Shown here piece after piece: positions 1 to 5,856 of a DNA stretch of 5,941 nucleotides. Within the stretch, counting starts at the first letter, position 1. Every line of letters starts with the position of its first letter. The translations under genes and the position numbers were made by a program. Location: the NCBI GenBank assembly GCA_002690375.1, contig NZEH01000012.1, positions 1-5,941 on the forward strand, read 5' to 3'. This DNA is from Dehalococcoidales bacterium. Lineage in GTDB: Bacteria; Chloroflexota; Dehalococcoidia; Dehalococcoidales; ARS1013. Under the pieces are notes generated by a model, which searched no databases, was not told the origin of the DNA, and saw nothing but the letters and a program-made list of their open reading frames with translations.

Positions 1-919
1 AGACCTGTCTGAGGCTATATATGCTGAGCCTAACAACACCTTTAAGTTCTGGGATGTGCCCCATATGGATGTCAAGGTGGAGAGGGGCATGACCCACGAC
101 GGCATCGGCAAGTACCTGGCCGACGTAGTGATAAAAGATGCCTCTTCCACCGCGGACATCGTACAGATCCTCAGGGAGCGGGAGACCCATGTGGTCATCA
201 ACTACCTACCGGTAGGCAGCGAAGAGGCAACCAAGTGGTATGTTGAGCAGGTGCTTGAGGCTGGTTGTAGCTTCGTCAACTGTATTCCTGTCTTTATTGC
301 CCGCGAGAGGTACTGGCAACAGCGTTTTGCTAAAAAAGGGCTGCCGGTCATTGGTGATGATATAAAGTCTCAGGTTGGGGCAACTATTACCCACCGGGTG
401 CTTGCCAGATTATTTAGAGACCGTGGTGTTAAACTGGAGCGGACCTATCAACTAAACTTTGGTGGTAATACTGACTTCCTTAATATGTTGGAGCGTGAGC
501 GGCTTGAGTCCAAGAAGATATCCAAAACAAATGCCGTTACCTCTCAGCTTGACTACAAGATTAGCCCAGATGATGTTCATATCGGTCCCAGTGATTATGT
601 CCCCTGGCTGACTGACCGTAAGTTTTGCCATATCAGGATGGAAGGGCGAACCTTTGGTGATGTGCCCTTAAATTTAGAATTAAAGCTTGAGGTATGGGAT
701 AGCCCTAACTCAGCTGGAGTGGTTATTGATGCTATAAGGTGCGCTAAGATTGCTTTGGACCAAGGGCTCAATGGAGCACTGGAAGCCCCCTCTGCCTATT
801 TTATGAAATCACCACCTACCCAATATACCGATGATGAAGCTCGCCGAATCGTGGAGGAGTTTATCACCGATGCCGAACAAGGTGTGCCAGCGGAACAGTC
901 AAGGCAAGGCGAAGGGTAA
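1..919 (+). CDS. ino1: Inositol-3-phosphate synthase (myo-inositol-1-phosphate synthase), 5'-partial
   Basis: This enzyme converts D-glucose 6-phosphate to 1D-myo-inositol 3-phosphate (L-myo-inositol 1-phosphate) in an NAD-dependent reaction in the cytoplasm, the first step toward inositol lipids. The frame is open from base 2 to the left edge, so the gene starts outside the window; the GTG at 56 is internal, because family-like residues ([12 protein letters not shown]) are encoded before it. About 305 residues are visible. Compared with the mycobacterial enzyme (about 367 aa), roughly 75-80 N-terminal residues are missing, including the Rossmann glycine-rich NAD motif. Visible family motifs are [69 protein letters not shown] and [14 protein letters not shown], the last ones carrying the lysines typical of the active site. 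The sequence follows the short actinobacterial type rather than the long eukaryotic type. The C-terminus ends in a polar Gln/Glu-rich tail after the last conserved block. Next to a PimA-like transferase and a PgsA-like transferase, its product is most likely used for phosphatidylinositol. Confidence 0.95.
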   Translation, partial: DLSEAIYAEPNNTFKFWDVPHMDVKVERGMTHDGIGKYLADVVIKDASSTADIVQILRERETHVVINYLPVGSEEATKWYVEQVLEAGCSFVNCIPVFIARERYWQQRFAKKGLPVIGDDIKSQVGATITHRVLARLFRDRGVKLERTYQLNFGGNTDFLNMLERERLESKKISKTNAVTSQLDYKISPDDVHIGPSDYVPWLTDRKFCHIRMEGRTFGDVPLNLELKLEVWDSPNSAGVVIDAIRCAKIALDQGLNGALEAPSAYFMKSPPTQYTDDEARRIVEEFITDAEQGVPAEQSRQGEG

Positions 920-953
920 ATTCTTTAATACTAATAGCTTGAATAACCTGTTG

Positions 954-960
954 TAGAGGT
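954..960 (+). promoter_or_regulatory. Ribosome binding site of the GT4 glycosyltransferase
   Basis: TAGAGGT lies 12 nt before the ATG at 973, a slightly long spacing. A TAG stop codon sits directly before that ATG in the same frame (970-972), so no longer start is possible and the ATG is well fixed. The 53-bp gap after the ino1 stop shows no hairpin with a T-run, so read-through from ino1 is likely. Confidence 0.5.
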
Positions 961-972
961 CTAAATAGCTAG

Positions 973-2145
973 ATGAAGATCGCATTAGTCTCTCCTTATG
1001 ACATTGCCCACCCTGGCGGTGTGGTAAGTCATATCCTGGCTCTGGAGCGTCAATTTACCAAGATGGGGCATCAGGTTAGGATTATTGCTCCAACATCTAA
1101 GAAAGTTCCCCACATTGGTGACAGCTTTATACGCATTGGGAGGGCGCGTACTATTCCGATTCGTGGTACTGTTATTCGCATTAGCCTATCACTCCGCTTG
1201 GCATCCCGTATAAAAGAGGTACTAGCCGAAGAGAAGTTTGATATTATTCACCTTCATGAACCGTTTATGCCCATGCTCTGTAGCGCGGTGCTTCGCTTTT
1301 CAGATGCAGTAAATATCGGCACTTTCCACGCTTGCCAGAGTAGTCCGGGGTATAACTTTGGTTGGCCCATCAGCAGGTTAATACTGAGGAGGCGACGTAA
1401 CAAGCTCATCGGCAAAATCGCTGTGTCCAGGACGGCAATGGATTTTGCCAGTAAGTATATCCCCGGCTATTATAATATTATCCCCAACGGCATTGACCTA
1501 GAGCATTTCTCTCCCCATGCATCCCCCATTGATAGATTCTGTGATGGGAAAATAAACATTCTCTTTGTTGGCCGTCTGGAGAAGCGCAAGGGCTTAAACC
1601 ATTTGCTTAATGCCTATCGGCAGGTTAAGGGGGAGTTTCCTAATTCGCGCCTCATTATCGTCGGCCCCGGCACTAGACTGCGCCGAAAGTATGAGAAGCA
1701 AATCAGAAGGGATAGTTTGGAGGATGTTGTTTTTGTCGGCTATGCTACCTATGACGAACTGCCTAGTTACTATAAAACAGCTGATATATTTTGTTCGCCG
1801 GCCACTGGCCGGGAGAGTTTCGGCATTGTTTTACTTGAGGCTATGGCCGCTGGTAAGCCGATTGTGGCAACTAACATAGATGGTTATGCCAGTGTGCTCA
1901 CTCATGGTGAGGAGGGGCTGTTGGTGCCACCTGAGGATGAGAAGGGGTTAGCCCAAGCTTTGATATCACTTATGGCTGATGAGTCGCTTCGGCGGCAGAT
2001 GGCAGCCAAAGGGGTGTTTACAGCAAGCGAATATAGCTGGGATAAGGTTGCCCAGAAAGTTTTCGCTTACTACCTTAGAATACTTAGTGAGCTTCCAGGA
2101 AAGGACCATCTTCTGAAAAATGAGATTATATCTGTCTCGGTTTAG
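973..2145 (+). CDS. GT4-family glycosyltransferase, PimA-like (probable phosphatidylinositol mannosyltransferase)
   Basis: This 390-aa retaining GT-B glycosyltransferase probably moves a sugar from a nucleotide donor (GDP-mannose in PimA) to an inositol lipid at the inner face of the membrane. The N-terminal Rossmann half (about 1-190) has the start MKIALVSPYD, the PGG loop at 14-16, HLHEP at 93-97 and TFHA with His119, which aligns with the PimA active-site histidine. The C-terminal donor half (about 193-370) has VGRLEKRKG at 199-207, with Arg201 and Lys206 in the phosphate-binding positions. It also has ESFGIVLLEA at 281-290, giving the E-x7-E pair Glu281/Glu289. There is no signal peptide or membrane segment. 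A basic stretch, LILRRRRNK (136-144), may touch membrane phospholipid. Length fits PimA (about 380 aa). The neighbours support an inositol lipid acceptor: inositol-phosphate synthase upstream and a PI-phosphate-synthase-like gene 49 bp downstream. Acceptor and sugar cannot be proven from sequence; other GT4 enzymes, for example those acting on diacylglycerol, share these motifs. Confidence 0.85.
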   Translation: MKIALVSPYDIAHPGGVVSHILALERQFTKMGHQVRIIAPTSKKVPHIGDSFIRIGRARTIPIRGTVIRISLSLRLASRIKEVLAEEKFDIIHLHEPFMPMLCSAVLRFSDAVNIGTFHACQSSPGYNFGWPISRLILRRRRNKLIGKIAVSRTAMDFASKYIPGYYNIIPNGIDLEHFSPHASPIDRFCDGKINILFVGRLEKRKGLNHLLNAYRQVKGEFPNSRLIIVGPGTRLRRKYEKQIRRDSLEDVVFVGYATYDELPSYYKTADIFCSPATGRESFGIVLLEAMAAGKPIVATNIDGYASVLTHGEEGLLVPPEDEKGLAQALISLMADESLRRQMAAKGVFTASEYSWDKVAQKVFAYYLRILSELPGKDHLLKNEIISVSV

Positions 2146-2194
2146 GGGCAAGGCGGAACAACTTGGGTAGTCTTGGTTGTAAGAGTGGTGGCAA

Positions 2195-2803
2195 GTGGTA
2201 AACTTATCGCAGGTTAGTAAGGCTGCCTCCGGTTATCTTACAGAGCCAGTGGTGCGGCTACTGGCTAGAACATCAATAACCCCCAATATCATAACCTGGT
2301 TTGGCTTGGCACTGGCTGTTGGCGCAGCCGTACTTATAACTACTGGACACCTTCTTGTCGCTGGCTTGGTGGTGCTACTTGCTGGCTTCTTTGACTTGCT
2401 GGACGGAGCTCTGGCCCGGTACACAAATAGGGCTACTCGTTTTGGCGCTGTCCTTGACTCGACCCTTGACCGTCTATCTGAGGGAGTGTTGCTACTTGGT
2501 GTTATGTCCTTGTATGCCAAAGAAGTGGAAACTATCGGTATTTTACTCGCCGGTACTGCCTTGCTGGCTTCAATGTCAGTGAGCTATGTCAGGGCCAGGG
2601 CAGAAGCAATGGGGATTGAGTGTCTGGTGGGACTGTTCACTCGAGCGGGGAGGGTTGGCGTGCTGGCGCTAGGCCTTTTGCTGAGCCCGCTCTTTGATAA
2701 TGCACTGATTATTGCCTTAGCTCATATCGTGGGGCTCAGTTTTTTTACTGTCGGGCAGAGGTTGGTCTATGCTTGGCGCCAGACAAAAACAAGTAGCTTT
2801 TGA
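2195..2803 (+). CDS. pgsA: CDP-alcohol phosphatidyltransferase, probable phosphatidylinositol-phosphate synthase
   Basis: This 202-aa integral membrane enzyme joins CDP-diacylglycerol to an alcohol, here most likely inositol-1-phosphate, giving phosphatidylinositol phosphate and CMP. The full CDP-alcohol signature is present: D67-x2-D70-G71-x2-A74-R75-x8-G84-x3-D88-x3-D92, the four aspartates being the metal ligands and catalytic residues. About six hydrophobic segments fit the family (near 31-50, 53-67, 95-107, 113-130, 153-166 and 169-188). TRFGAVLDSTLDRLSEG (81-97) and SYVRARAEAMG (130-140) resemble the mycobacterial PgsA1 type more than bacterial phosphatidylglycerophosphate synthase. The PgsA1 ERPER segment is replaced by TRAGR (149-153), keeping both arginines. 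The start is the GTG at 2195: an in-frame TAA at 2180-2182 excludes anything longer, and the Shine-Dalgarno site is weak (GAGTGGTGG, 2183-2191), so translation may be modest. It lies 49 bp after the glycosyltransferase, probably in one operon with it and ino1. A phosphatidylglycerophosphate synthase is the main alternative. Confidence 0.82.
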   Translation: MVNLSQVSKAASGYLTEPVVRLLARTSITPNIITWFGLALAVGAAVLITTGHLLVAGLVVLLAGFFDLLDGALARYTNRATRFGAVLDSTLDRLSEGVLLLGVMSLYAKEVETIGILLAGTALLASMSVSYVRARAEAMGIECLVGLFTRAGRVGVLALGLLLSPLFDNALIIALAHIVGLSFFTVGQRLVYAWRQTKTSSF

Positions 2804-2930
2804 GGAGGTTATTTACTAGCTTACATATTTCCTTTCTGTTACTAAAAGGGAGGGGAGATAACTTGTTTGACGGGGAAAATTTTTGTTGAGTAGTTTATGG
2901 TCTAGATAAAGAAAGCTTGAGGGGGAGATA
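2804..2930 (+). promoter_or_regulatory. Leader region of purA with weak promoter candidate
   Basis: This 127-bp gap holds a strong Shine-Dalgarno-like GAGGAGGT (2802-2809, overlapping the preceding stop) with no start codon at a useful distance. A second site, GGGAGGGGAG (2848-2857), is followed by a TTG at 2863 that opens an 8-codon frame ending with TGA at 2887-2889. A TTGACG box at 2867-2872 matches a sigma70 -35 element, but the best -10 at the right distance, TAGTTT at 2891-2896 (18-bp spacer), matches only half of the consensus. No hairpin plus T-run is visible, so purA may be transcribed both from here and by read-through from the lipid genes. Confidence 0.3.
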
Positions 2931-2931
2931 A
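2852..2931 (+). repeat. Two copies of GGGGAGATAA, 70 bp apart
   Basis: The 10-mer GGGGAGATAA occurs at 2852-2861 and at 2922-2931. The second copy is the working Shine-Dalgarno site of purA and runs into its ATG. The first copy sits 60-70 bp upstream in the leader and is followed by a TTG instead of an ATG. Only the outer positions of the listed span are the repeat units. Confidence 0.6.
2920..2927 (+). promoter_or_regulatory. Ribosome binding site of purA
   Basis: AGGGGGAG ends 3 nt before the ATG at 2931, and the AGGGG core gives a spacing of 6 nt. The site fixes the start, and the protein beginning MSVIAVVGAQWGDEGKGK matches the family N-terminus exactly. Confidence 0.75.
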
Positions 2932-4214
2932 TGTCAGTTATTGCTGTTGTTGGTGCCCAATGGGGAGATGAAGGCAAGGGCAAGGTGGTTGACCTTCTGG
3001 CCGAGAGGGCGCAGATAGTCGTTCGTTTTTCTGGTGGTGATAACGCCGGCCATACCGTAATTAATTCCTACGGTGAGTTCAAACTGCATCTGGTACCGTC
3101 TGGTATTTTTTCCGCTGAGGCTACCTGCATTATTGGTAATGGTGTGGTTATTAACCCTGCCAAGCTAATTGAGGAAATAGATCAGTTGAATAAATGTAGT
3201 GTCTCTACCAGCCGACTGGTTATCAGTGACCGGGCACATCTGGTTATGCCCTATCATATTCTTCTTGATGGTCTGGAGGAGAAGAGACTGGCTGATGGGG
3301 CATTAGGCACAACGCGTCGGGGGATAGGCCCTGCCTTCGCTGATAAAGTGGCTCGCTTTGGCATTAGAGCCGGTGAACTTCTGGATAAAGAGGCGTTGCG
3401 TGAGCGGCTTAGTTTTATGATTAACCATAAGAACATCATTCTAAGTAAGGTTTACGGGGCCAGCCCGTTATCGCTGGATGAAATATATTCTCAGTGTTGC
3501 CACCACGGAGAGCGTTTAGCCCCTTATATTAAGGAAACGACCATTATACTGGCCGAGGCTCTGAGCCATAGCCAGTCAATTCTACTTGAGGGAGCCCAGG
3601 GGGCTTTACTTGACCCTGATTTTGGCACCTATCCCTATACTACCTCTTCCTCACCGCTGGCTGGGGGAGGCTGTCTCGGCGCTGGTATTGGACCCACTAT
3701 GATTGACAGTGTCTTGGGTGTATTTAAGGTTTATTGTACTAGGGTCGGTAGCGGCCCGATGCCTACCGAGCTTCATGATGAGACCGGCCAGTTGATTCGG
3801 GAGCAAGCCCATGAATATGGCACTACCACCGGCCGACCTCGCCGTTGTGGCTGGTTTGATGCCCCGGCGGCTCGTCTCAGCCAACGAATCAATGGCTTTA
3901 CCGGGATGGCAATTACCCGCCTTGATGTCCTTGACGCTCTACCTAGCCTGAAAATATGTACTGCCTATAAACTGGATGACAAGACCATTGATAATTTCCC
4001 AGCAAGTGTAGCTGATCTGGAGAGATGCCAGCCTGTTTATGAAGAGCTGGACGGGTGGCAAACCCCTACCAGTCATATCAAGGAATATGACCAGTTGCCC
4101 CTTCAAGCGAGAAGGTACATAGAAAGGCTAGAAGAGCTTATTCCCTGCCCAGTAAGTCTTGTCTGTGTTGGGCCAGAGCGAGAGCAGACAGTTGAGGTTA
4201 GACCGGTCTGGTAA
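2931..4214 (+). CDS. purA: Adenylosuccinate synthetase
   Basis: This 427-aa cytoplasmic enzyme catalyses IMP + aspartate + GTP to adenylosuccinate + GDP + phosphate, the first committed step from IMP to AMP. Length is normal (about 430 aa) and the whole family pattern is present. The phosphate-binding loop is GDEGKGK (12-18), with catalytic Asp13. GDNAGHT (36-42) supplies catalytic His41. TTRRGIGP (127-134) binds IMP, LEGAQG (219-224) holds the conserved Gln, and TTTGRPRRCGWFD (298-310) is the aspartate and GTP loop. The guanine-binding motif reads TRLDVLD (329-335), with Arg where the E. coli enzyme has Lys. Residues His41 and Asp13 fall at the same numbers as in E. coli, which confirms the start. 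The gene sits 127 bp after the lipid genes and shares their strand; I see no functional tie to them. No known purine riboswitch or operator is recognisable upstream. Confidence 0.98.
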   Translation: MSVIAVVGAQWGDEGKGKVVDLLAERAQIVVRFSGGDNAGHTVINSYGEFKLHLVPSGIFSAEATCIIGNGVVINPAKLIEEIDQLNKCSVSTSRLVISDRAHLVMPYHILLDGLEEKRLADGALGTTRRGIGPAFADKVARFGIRAGELLDKEALRERLSFMINHKNIILSKVYGASPLSLDEIYSQCCHHGERLAPYIKETTIILAEALSHSQSILLEGAQGALLDPDFGTYPYTTSSSPLAGGGCLGAGIGPTMIDSVLGVFKVYCTRVGSGPMPTELHDETGQLIREQAHEYGTTTGRPRRCGWFDAPAARLSQRINGFTGMAITRLDVLDALPSLKICTAYKLDDKTIDNFPASVADLERCQPVYEELDGWQTPTSHIKEYDQLPLQARRYIERLEELIPCPVSLVCVGPEREQTVEVRPVW

Positions 4215-4356
4215 GTAATGGAGTGCGATTTATAGAGTCTATTCAACACAACAAAAAGCTATAGCCCGCTCAGAAAAACCCATACTAAATCAGCTAACAC
4301 TTTGCTTTAGCCAAATTCAACAGCTAGAGGAAACACCAAGATTAACCGTCTGAGGT

Positions 4357-4385
4357 TTGACAAGCACTGTCAGAATAGCTAAACT
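4357..4385 (+). promoter_or_regulatory. Sigma70-type promoter candidate for the M50 protease gene, with dyad over the -35
   Basis: A perfect -35 box TTGACA (4357-4362) is followed after exactly 17 bp by TAAACT (4380-4385), a 4-of-6 match to the -10 consensus. This would give a 5' leader of about 70 nt before the GTG at 4461. The -35 box is part of an inverted repeat TGACA-N5-TGTCA (4358-4372), which could be a repressor or activator site. The promoter is the best one in the window but is a prediction. Confidence 0.5.
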
Positions 4386-4417
4386 CAAAACATAACGTAT
4401 AAATTAATCTCAACTCG

Positions 4418-4441
4418 CAGGCTTAAAAGCTCTTAGGCCTG
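4418..4441 (+). promoter_or_regulatory. Leader hairpin just upstream of the M50 protease ribosome binding site
   Basis: CAGGCTTAA (4418-4426) can pair with TTAGGCCTG (4433-4441): nine base pairs including one G-T pair, with the 6-nt loop AAGCTC. No T-run follows, so it is not a typical terminator. It ends 2 nt before the Shine-Dalgarno sequence, a position where a hairpin can affect translation or mRNA stability. Confidence 0.45.
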
Positions 4442-4443
4442 AA

Positions 4444-4450
4444 AAGGAAG
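4444..4450 (+). promoter_or_regulatory. Ribosome binding site of the M50 protease gene
   Basis: AAGGAAG lies 10 nt before the GTG at 4461. An in-frame TGA at 4440-4442 rules out a longer protein, so GTG is the only start that keeps the usual N-terminal region of the family. Confidence 0.5.
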
Positions 4451-4460
4451 TGGTTGTCAG

Positions 4461-5567
4461 GTGCTAAGAGGCGGGATACCTGTTGGTAAGCTATTCGGCA
4501 TTTCCATAAGGCTTAATTATTCCTGGTTCATTATTTTTGCGGTGGTGACTTGGTCTCTGACTAGTAGCTATTTCTCGAACTGGGGTCTAGCTACCTCAAT
4601 ATCCGCCGGCGTGCTGACCAGCCTACTCTTCTTTGGTTCCATCCTAGCACACGAGCTGATGCACAGCCTGGTGGCTCAGGCATCAGGCATCCCGGTTAAA
4701 TCAATAGTCCTCTTTATTTTTGGCGGTGTCTCCCAGATAACCGAGGAGCCGAAAGAGCCTAAGGTTGAGTTCCGTATCGCACTGGCCGGGCCACTAACCA
4801 GCTTTATATTAGGCGGCATATTCTGGGCAATCTGGTTTGTATTAGCCGATACGGTTGCGGTAGTAAAGGTGGTAGCCTTCTGGCTTGGGTGGATAAATTT
4901 AATACTTGGTGCCTTTAACCTTATCCCTGGTTTTCCACTGGATGGGGGACGTGTACTACGAGCAATATTGTGGTGGCGAAGCCGGAATCTGCGCCAGGCA
5001 ACAAAGATAGCTTCAAATATAGGGCGGGGAATAGGCTATCTCTTCATCGCTGGCGGTATATGGCTTATCTTTTCAGGGTTTTGGCTTAACGGACTCTGGT
5101 TTGCCTTTATCGGTTGGTTTTTAGGTAACGCCGCTACCAGTAGCTATCGTCAATTGGCCCTACAACAGGTGCTTAAAGAGCATTTGACCAGCGAGATAAT
5201 GTCCCGAGACTACCGCATGGTGCCTTCAGATACTACCATTGAGAAACTGGTCAATGAGTATATCCTACCTTCCGGTCGTCACTGCCTAGTGGTGGCAGAT
5301 AGCCATATGCTGGGGTTAGTTAGCCTTGAGAATATAAAGATGGTGCCTCGTCACCAGTGGGCGAGTTACACGGTGAAAGAAGCCATGACACCATTTGAGA
5401 AGCTAAAGTGGGTGAGCCCCAATGAAGACCTTTCCAGTGTACTCAACATCTTAACCGAACAAGGCATTAATCAGTTGCCGGTAATTGATGGTGGTAACAT
5501 CGTTGGCATAGTAACCCGTGATCACCTGCTTGCCTTCTTTAATATGCGTGATAAACTGGGTATATAA
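4461..5567 (+). CDS. Site-2 protease family (M50) zinc metalloprotease with two CBS domains
   Basis: This 368-aa intramembrane protease is predicted to cut a membrane-bound substrate within or next to the bilayer. The N-terminal half (about 15-225) is mostly hydrophobic, with segments near 17-37, 44-73, 105-130, 133-155, 190-206 and 208-223. The zinc site is HELMH (64-68), with Glu65 as the catalytic base, and the third ligand lies in the LDGGR segment (NLIPGFPLDGGR, 153-164), where Asp161 fits the family. The C-terminal half holds two CBS domains (about 243-297 and 303-362; signatures SEIMSRDYRMVPSDTTIEKL, KEAMTPFEKL and GINQLPVIDGGNIVGIVTRD), which in other proteins bind adenine nucleotides and gate activity. 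The layout matches the SpoIVFB/Rip3-like group rather than RseP, as there is no PDZ domain. It appears to be transcribed alone from its own promoter. No sigma or anti-sigma factor is in the window, so the substrate is unknown. Confidence 0.93.
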   Translation: MLRGGIPVGKLFGISIRLNYSWFIIFAVVTWSLTSSYFSNWGLATSISAGVLTSLLFFGSILAHELMHSLVAQASGIPVKSIVLFIFGGVSQITEEPKEPKVEFRIALAGPLTSFILGGIFWAIWFVLADTVAVVKVVAFWLGWINLILGAFNLIPGFPLDGGRVLRAILWWRSRNLRQATKIASNIGRGIGYLFIAGGIWLIFSGFWLNGLWFAFIGWFLGNAATSSYRQLALQQVLKEHLTSEIMSRDYRMVPSDTTIEKLVNEYILPSGRHCLVVADSHMLGLVSLENIKMVPRHQWASYTVKEAMTPFEKLKWVSPNEDLSSVLNILTEQGINQLPVIDGGNIVGIVTRDHLLAFFNMRDKLGI

Positions 5568-5619
5568 TCTTTAAGATGGGGTCCCATGCAGAAAACTAGT
5601 TAAAATACAACTGGGTTCC
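5568..5619. other. Convergent junction between the M50 protease and tusA-like genes
   Basis: The 52-bp gap contains a near-perfect palindrome ATGGGGTCCCAT (5576-5587) and the 8-bp palindrome AACTAGTT (5594-5601). Neither is followed by a proper T-run on either strand, so a standard intrinsic terminator cannot be claimed. The T7 run at 5631-5637 lies inside the tusA-like gene and is preceded only by a 3-bp stem. Confidence 0.4.
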
Positions 5620-5853
5620 TCACTCATGTGTTTTTTTGATATAAACGTGGATTTCCCCATCATCTTCCTTCTCTCCCAGAAATTCATGTCCCGTAGCCTC
5701 ACACCAGGCCGGCATATCCAATTTGATACCCTTATCATCAGCCACCACTTCAAGGATTTCTCCCGACTTTAACTCTTTAATCTTCTGCGCTGCTTTGACA
5801 ATAGGCATCGGACAATAAAAACCCAGACAATCCAACCTTTGAGATGCCTTCAC
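5620..5853 (-). CDS. TusA-family sulfurtransferase / sulfur carrier protein
   Basis: This 77-aa cytoplasmic protein belongs to the TusA/YeeD/SirA family, which carries persulfide sulfur on a cysteine for tRNA thiolation, cofactor synthesis or sulfur oxidation and reduction. The diagnostic motif is DCLGFYCPMP (8-17), with the predicted persulfide Cys14 in CPMP and an extra Cys9. It also has VVADDKG (36-42) and DMPAWCEATGHEFL (46-59), typical of the family branch with a second conserved cysteine (Cys51). The whole protein is one small alpha/beta domain of the usual length. The start is GTG at 5853, supported by a very strong Shine-Dalgarno site. It converges with the protease gene and no TusBCDE, rhodanese or DsrE partner is in the window, so which sulfur pathway it serves cannot be told. 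Three cysteines in 77 residues would also permit a redox role. Confidence 0.93.
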   Translation of the reverse strand: MKASQRLDCLGFYCPMPIVKAAQKIKELKSGEILEVVADDKGIKLDMPAWCEATGHEFLGEKEDDGEIHVYIKKTHE

Positions 5854-5856
5854 CTT

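Larger units (their letters stand above)
4215..4460. other. AT-rich intergenic region between purA and the M50 protease gene
   Basis: This 246-bp stretch is clearly richer in A and T than the flanking genes and has no convincing reading frame. Just after purA is a small odd palindrome, ATAGAGTCTAT (4232-4242), without a T-run, so no standard intrinsic terminator is evident for purA. The second half carries the promoter candidate, dyad and hairpin listed separately. Bases 4243-4350 hold nothing I can name. Confidence 0.6.

Noticed and set aside
56..919. A complete 287-codon gene starting at the GTG at 56
   Set aside because: The frame is open to the left edge and codons before 56 encode residues that match the inositol-phosphate synthase family, so the gene is truncated by the window edge rather than starting at 56.
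2233..2520. A 95-codon frame on the - strand inside the CDP-alcohol transferase gene
   Set aside because: The + strand frame has an unmistakable catalytic signature; the opposite frame is low-complexity, rich in Ser, Arg and Lys, and has no recognisable domain.
3651..3884. A 77-codon frame on the - strand inside purA
   Set aside because: It lies opposite highly conserved purA motifs and has no family resemblance or ribosome binding site that I can support.
4284..4313. Hairpin between CTAAATCAGC and GCTTTAG after purA as its terminator
   Set aside because: Pairing needs an internal bulge, has few G-C pairs and no T-run follows.
5621..5637. Intrinsic terminator for the protease gene ending in the T7 run at 5631-5637
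   Set aside because: Only a 3-bp CAC/GTG stem precedes the T-run, and the run is explained by lysine codons on the - strand of the tusA-like gene.
5571..5753. A 60-codon frame on the - strand overlapping the tusA-like gene
   Set aside because: It is out of frame with the well-supported TusA-family protein and shows no domain.
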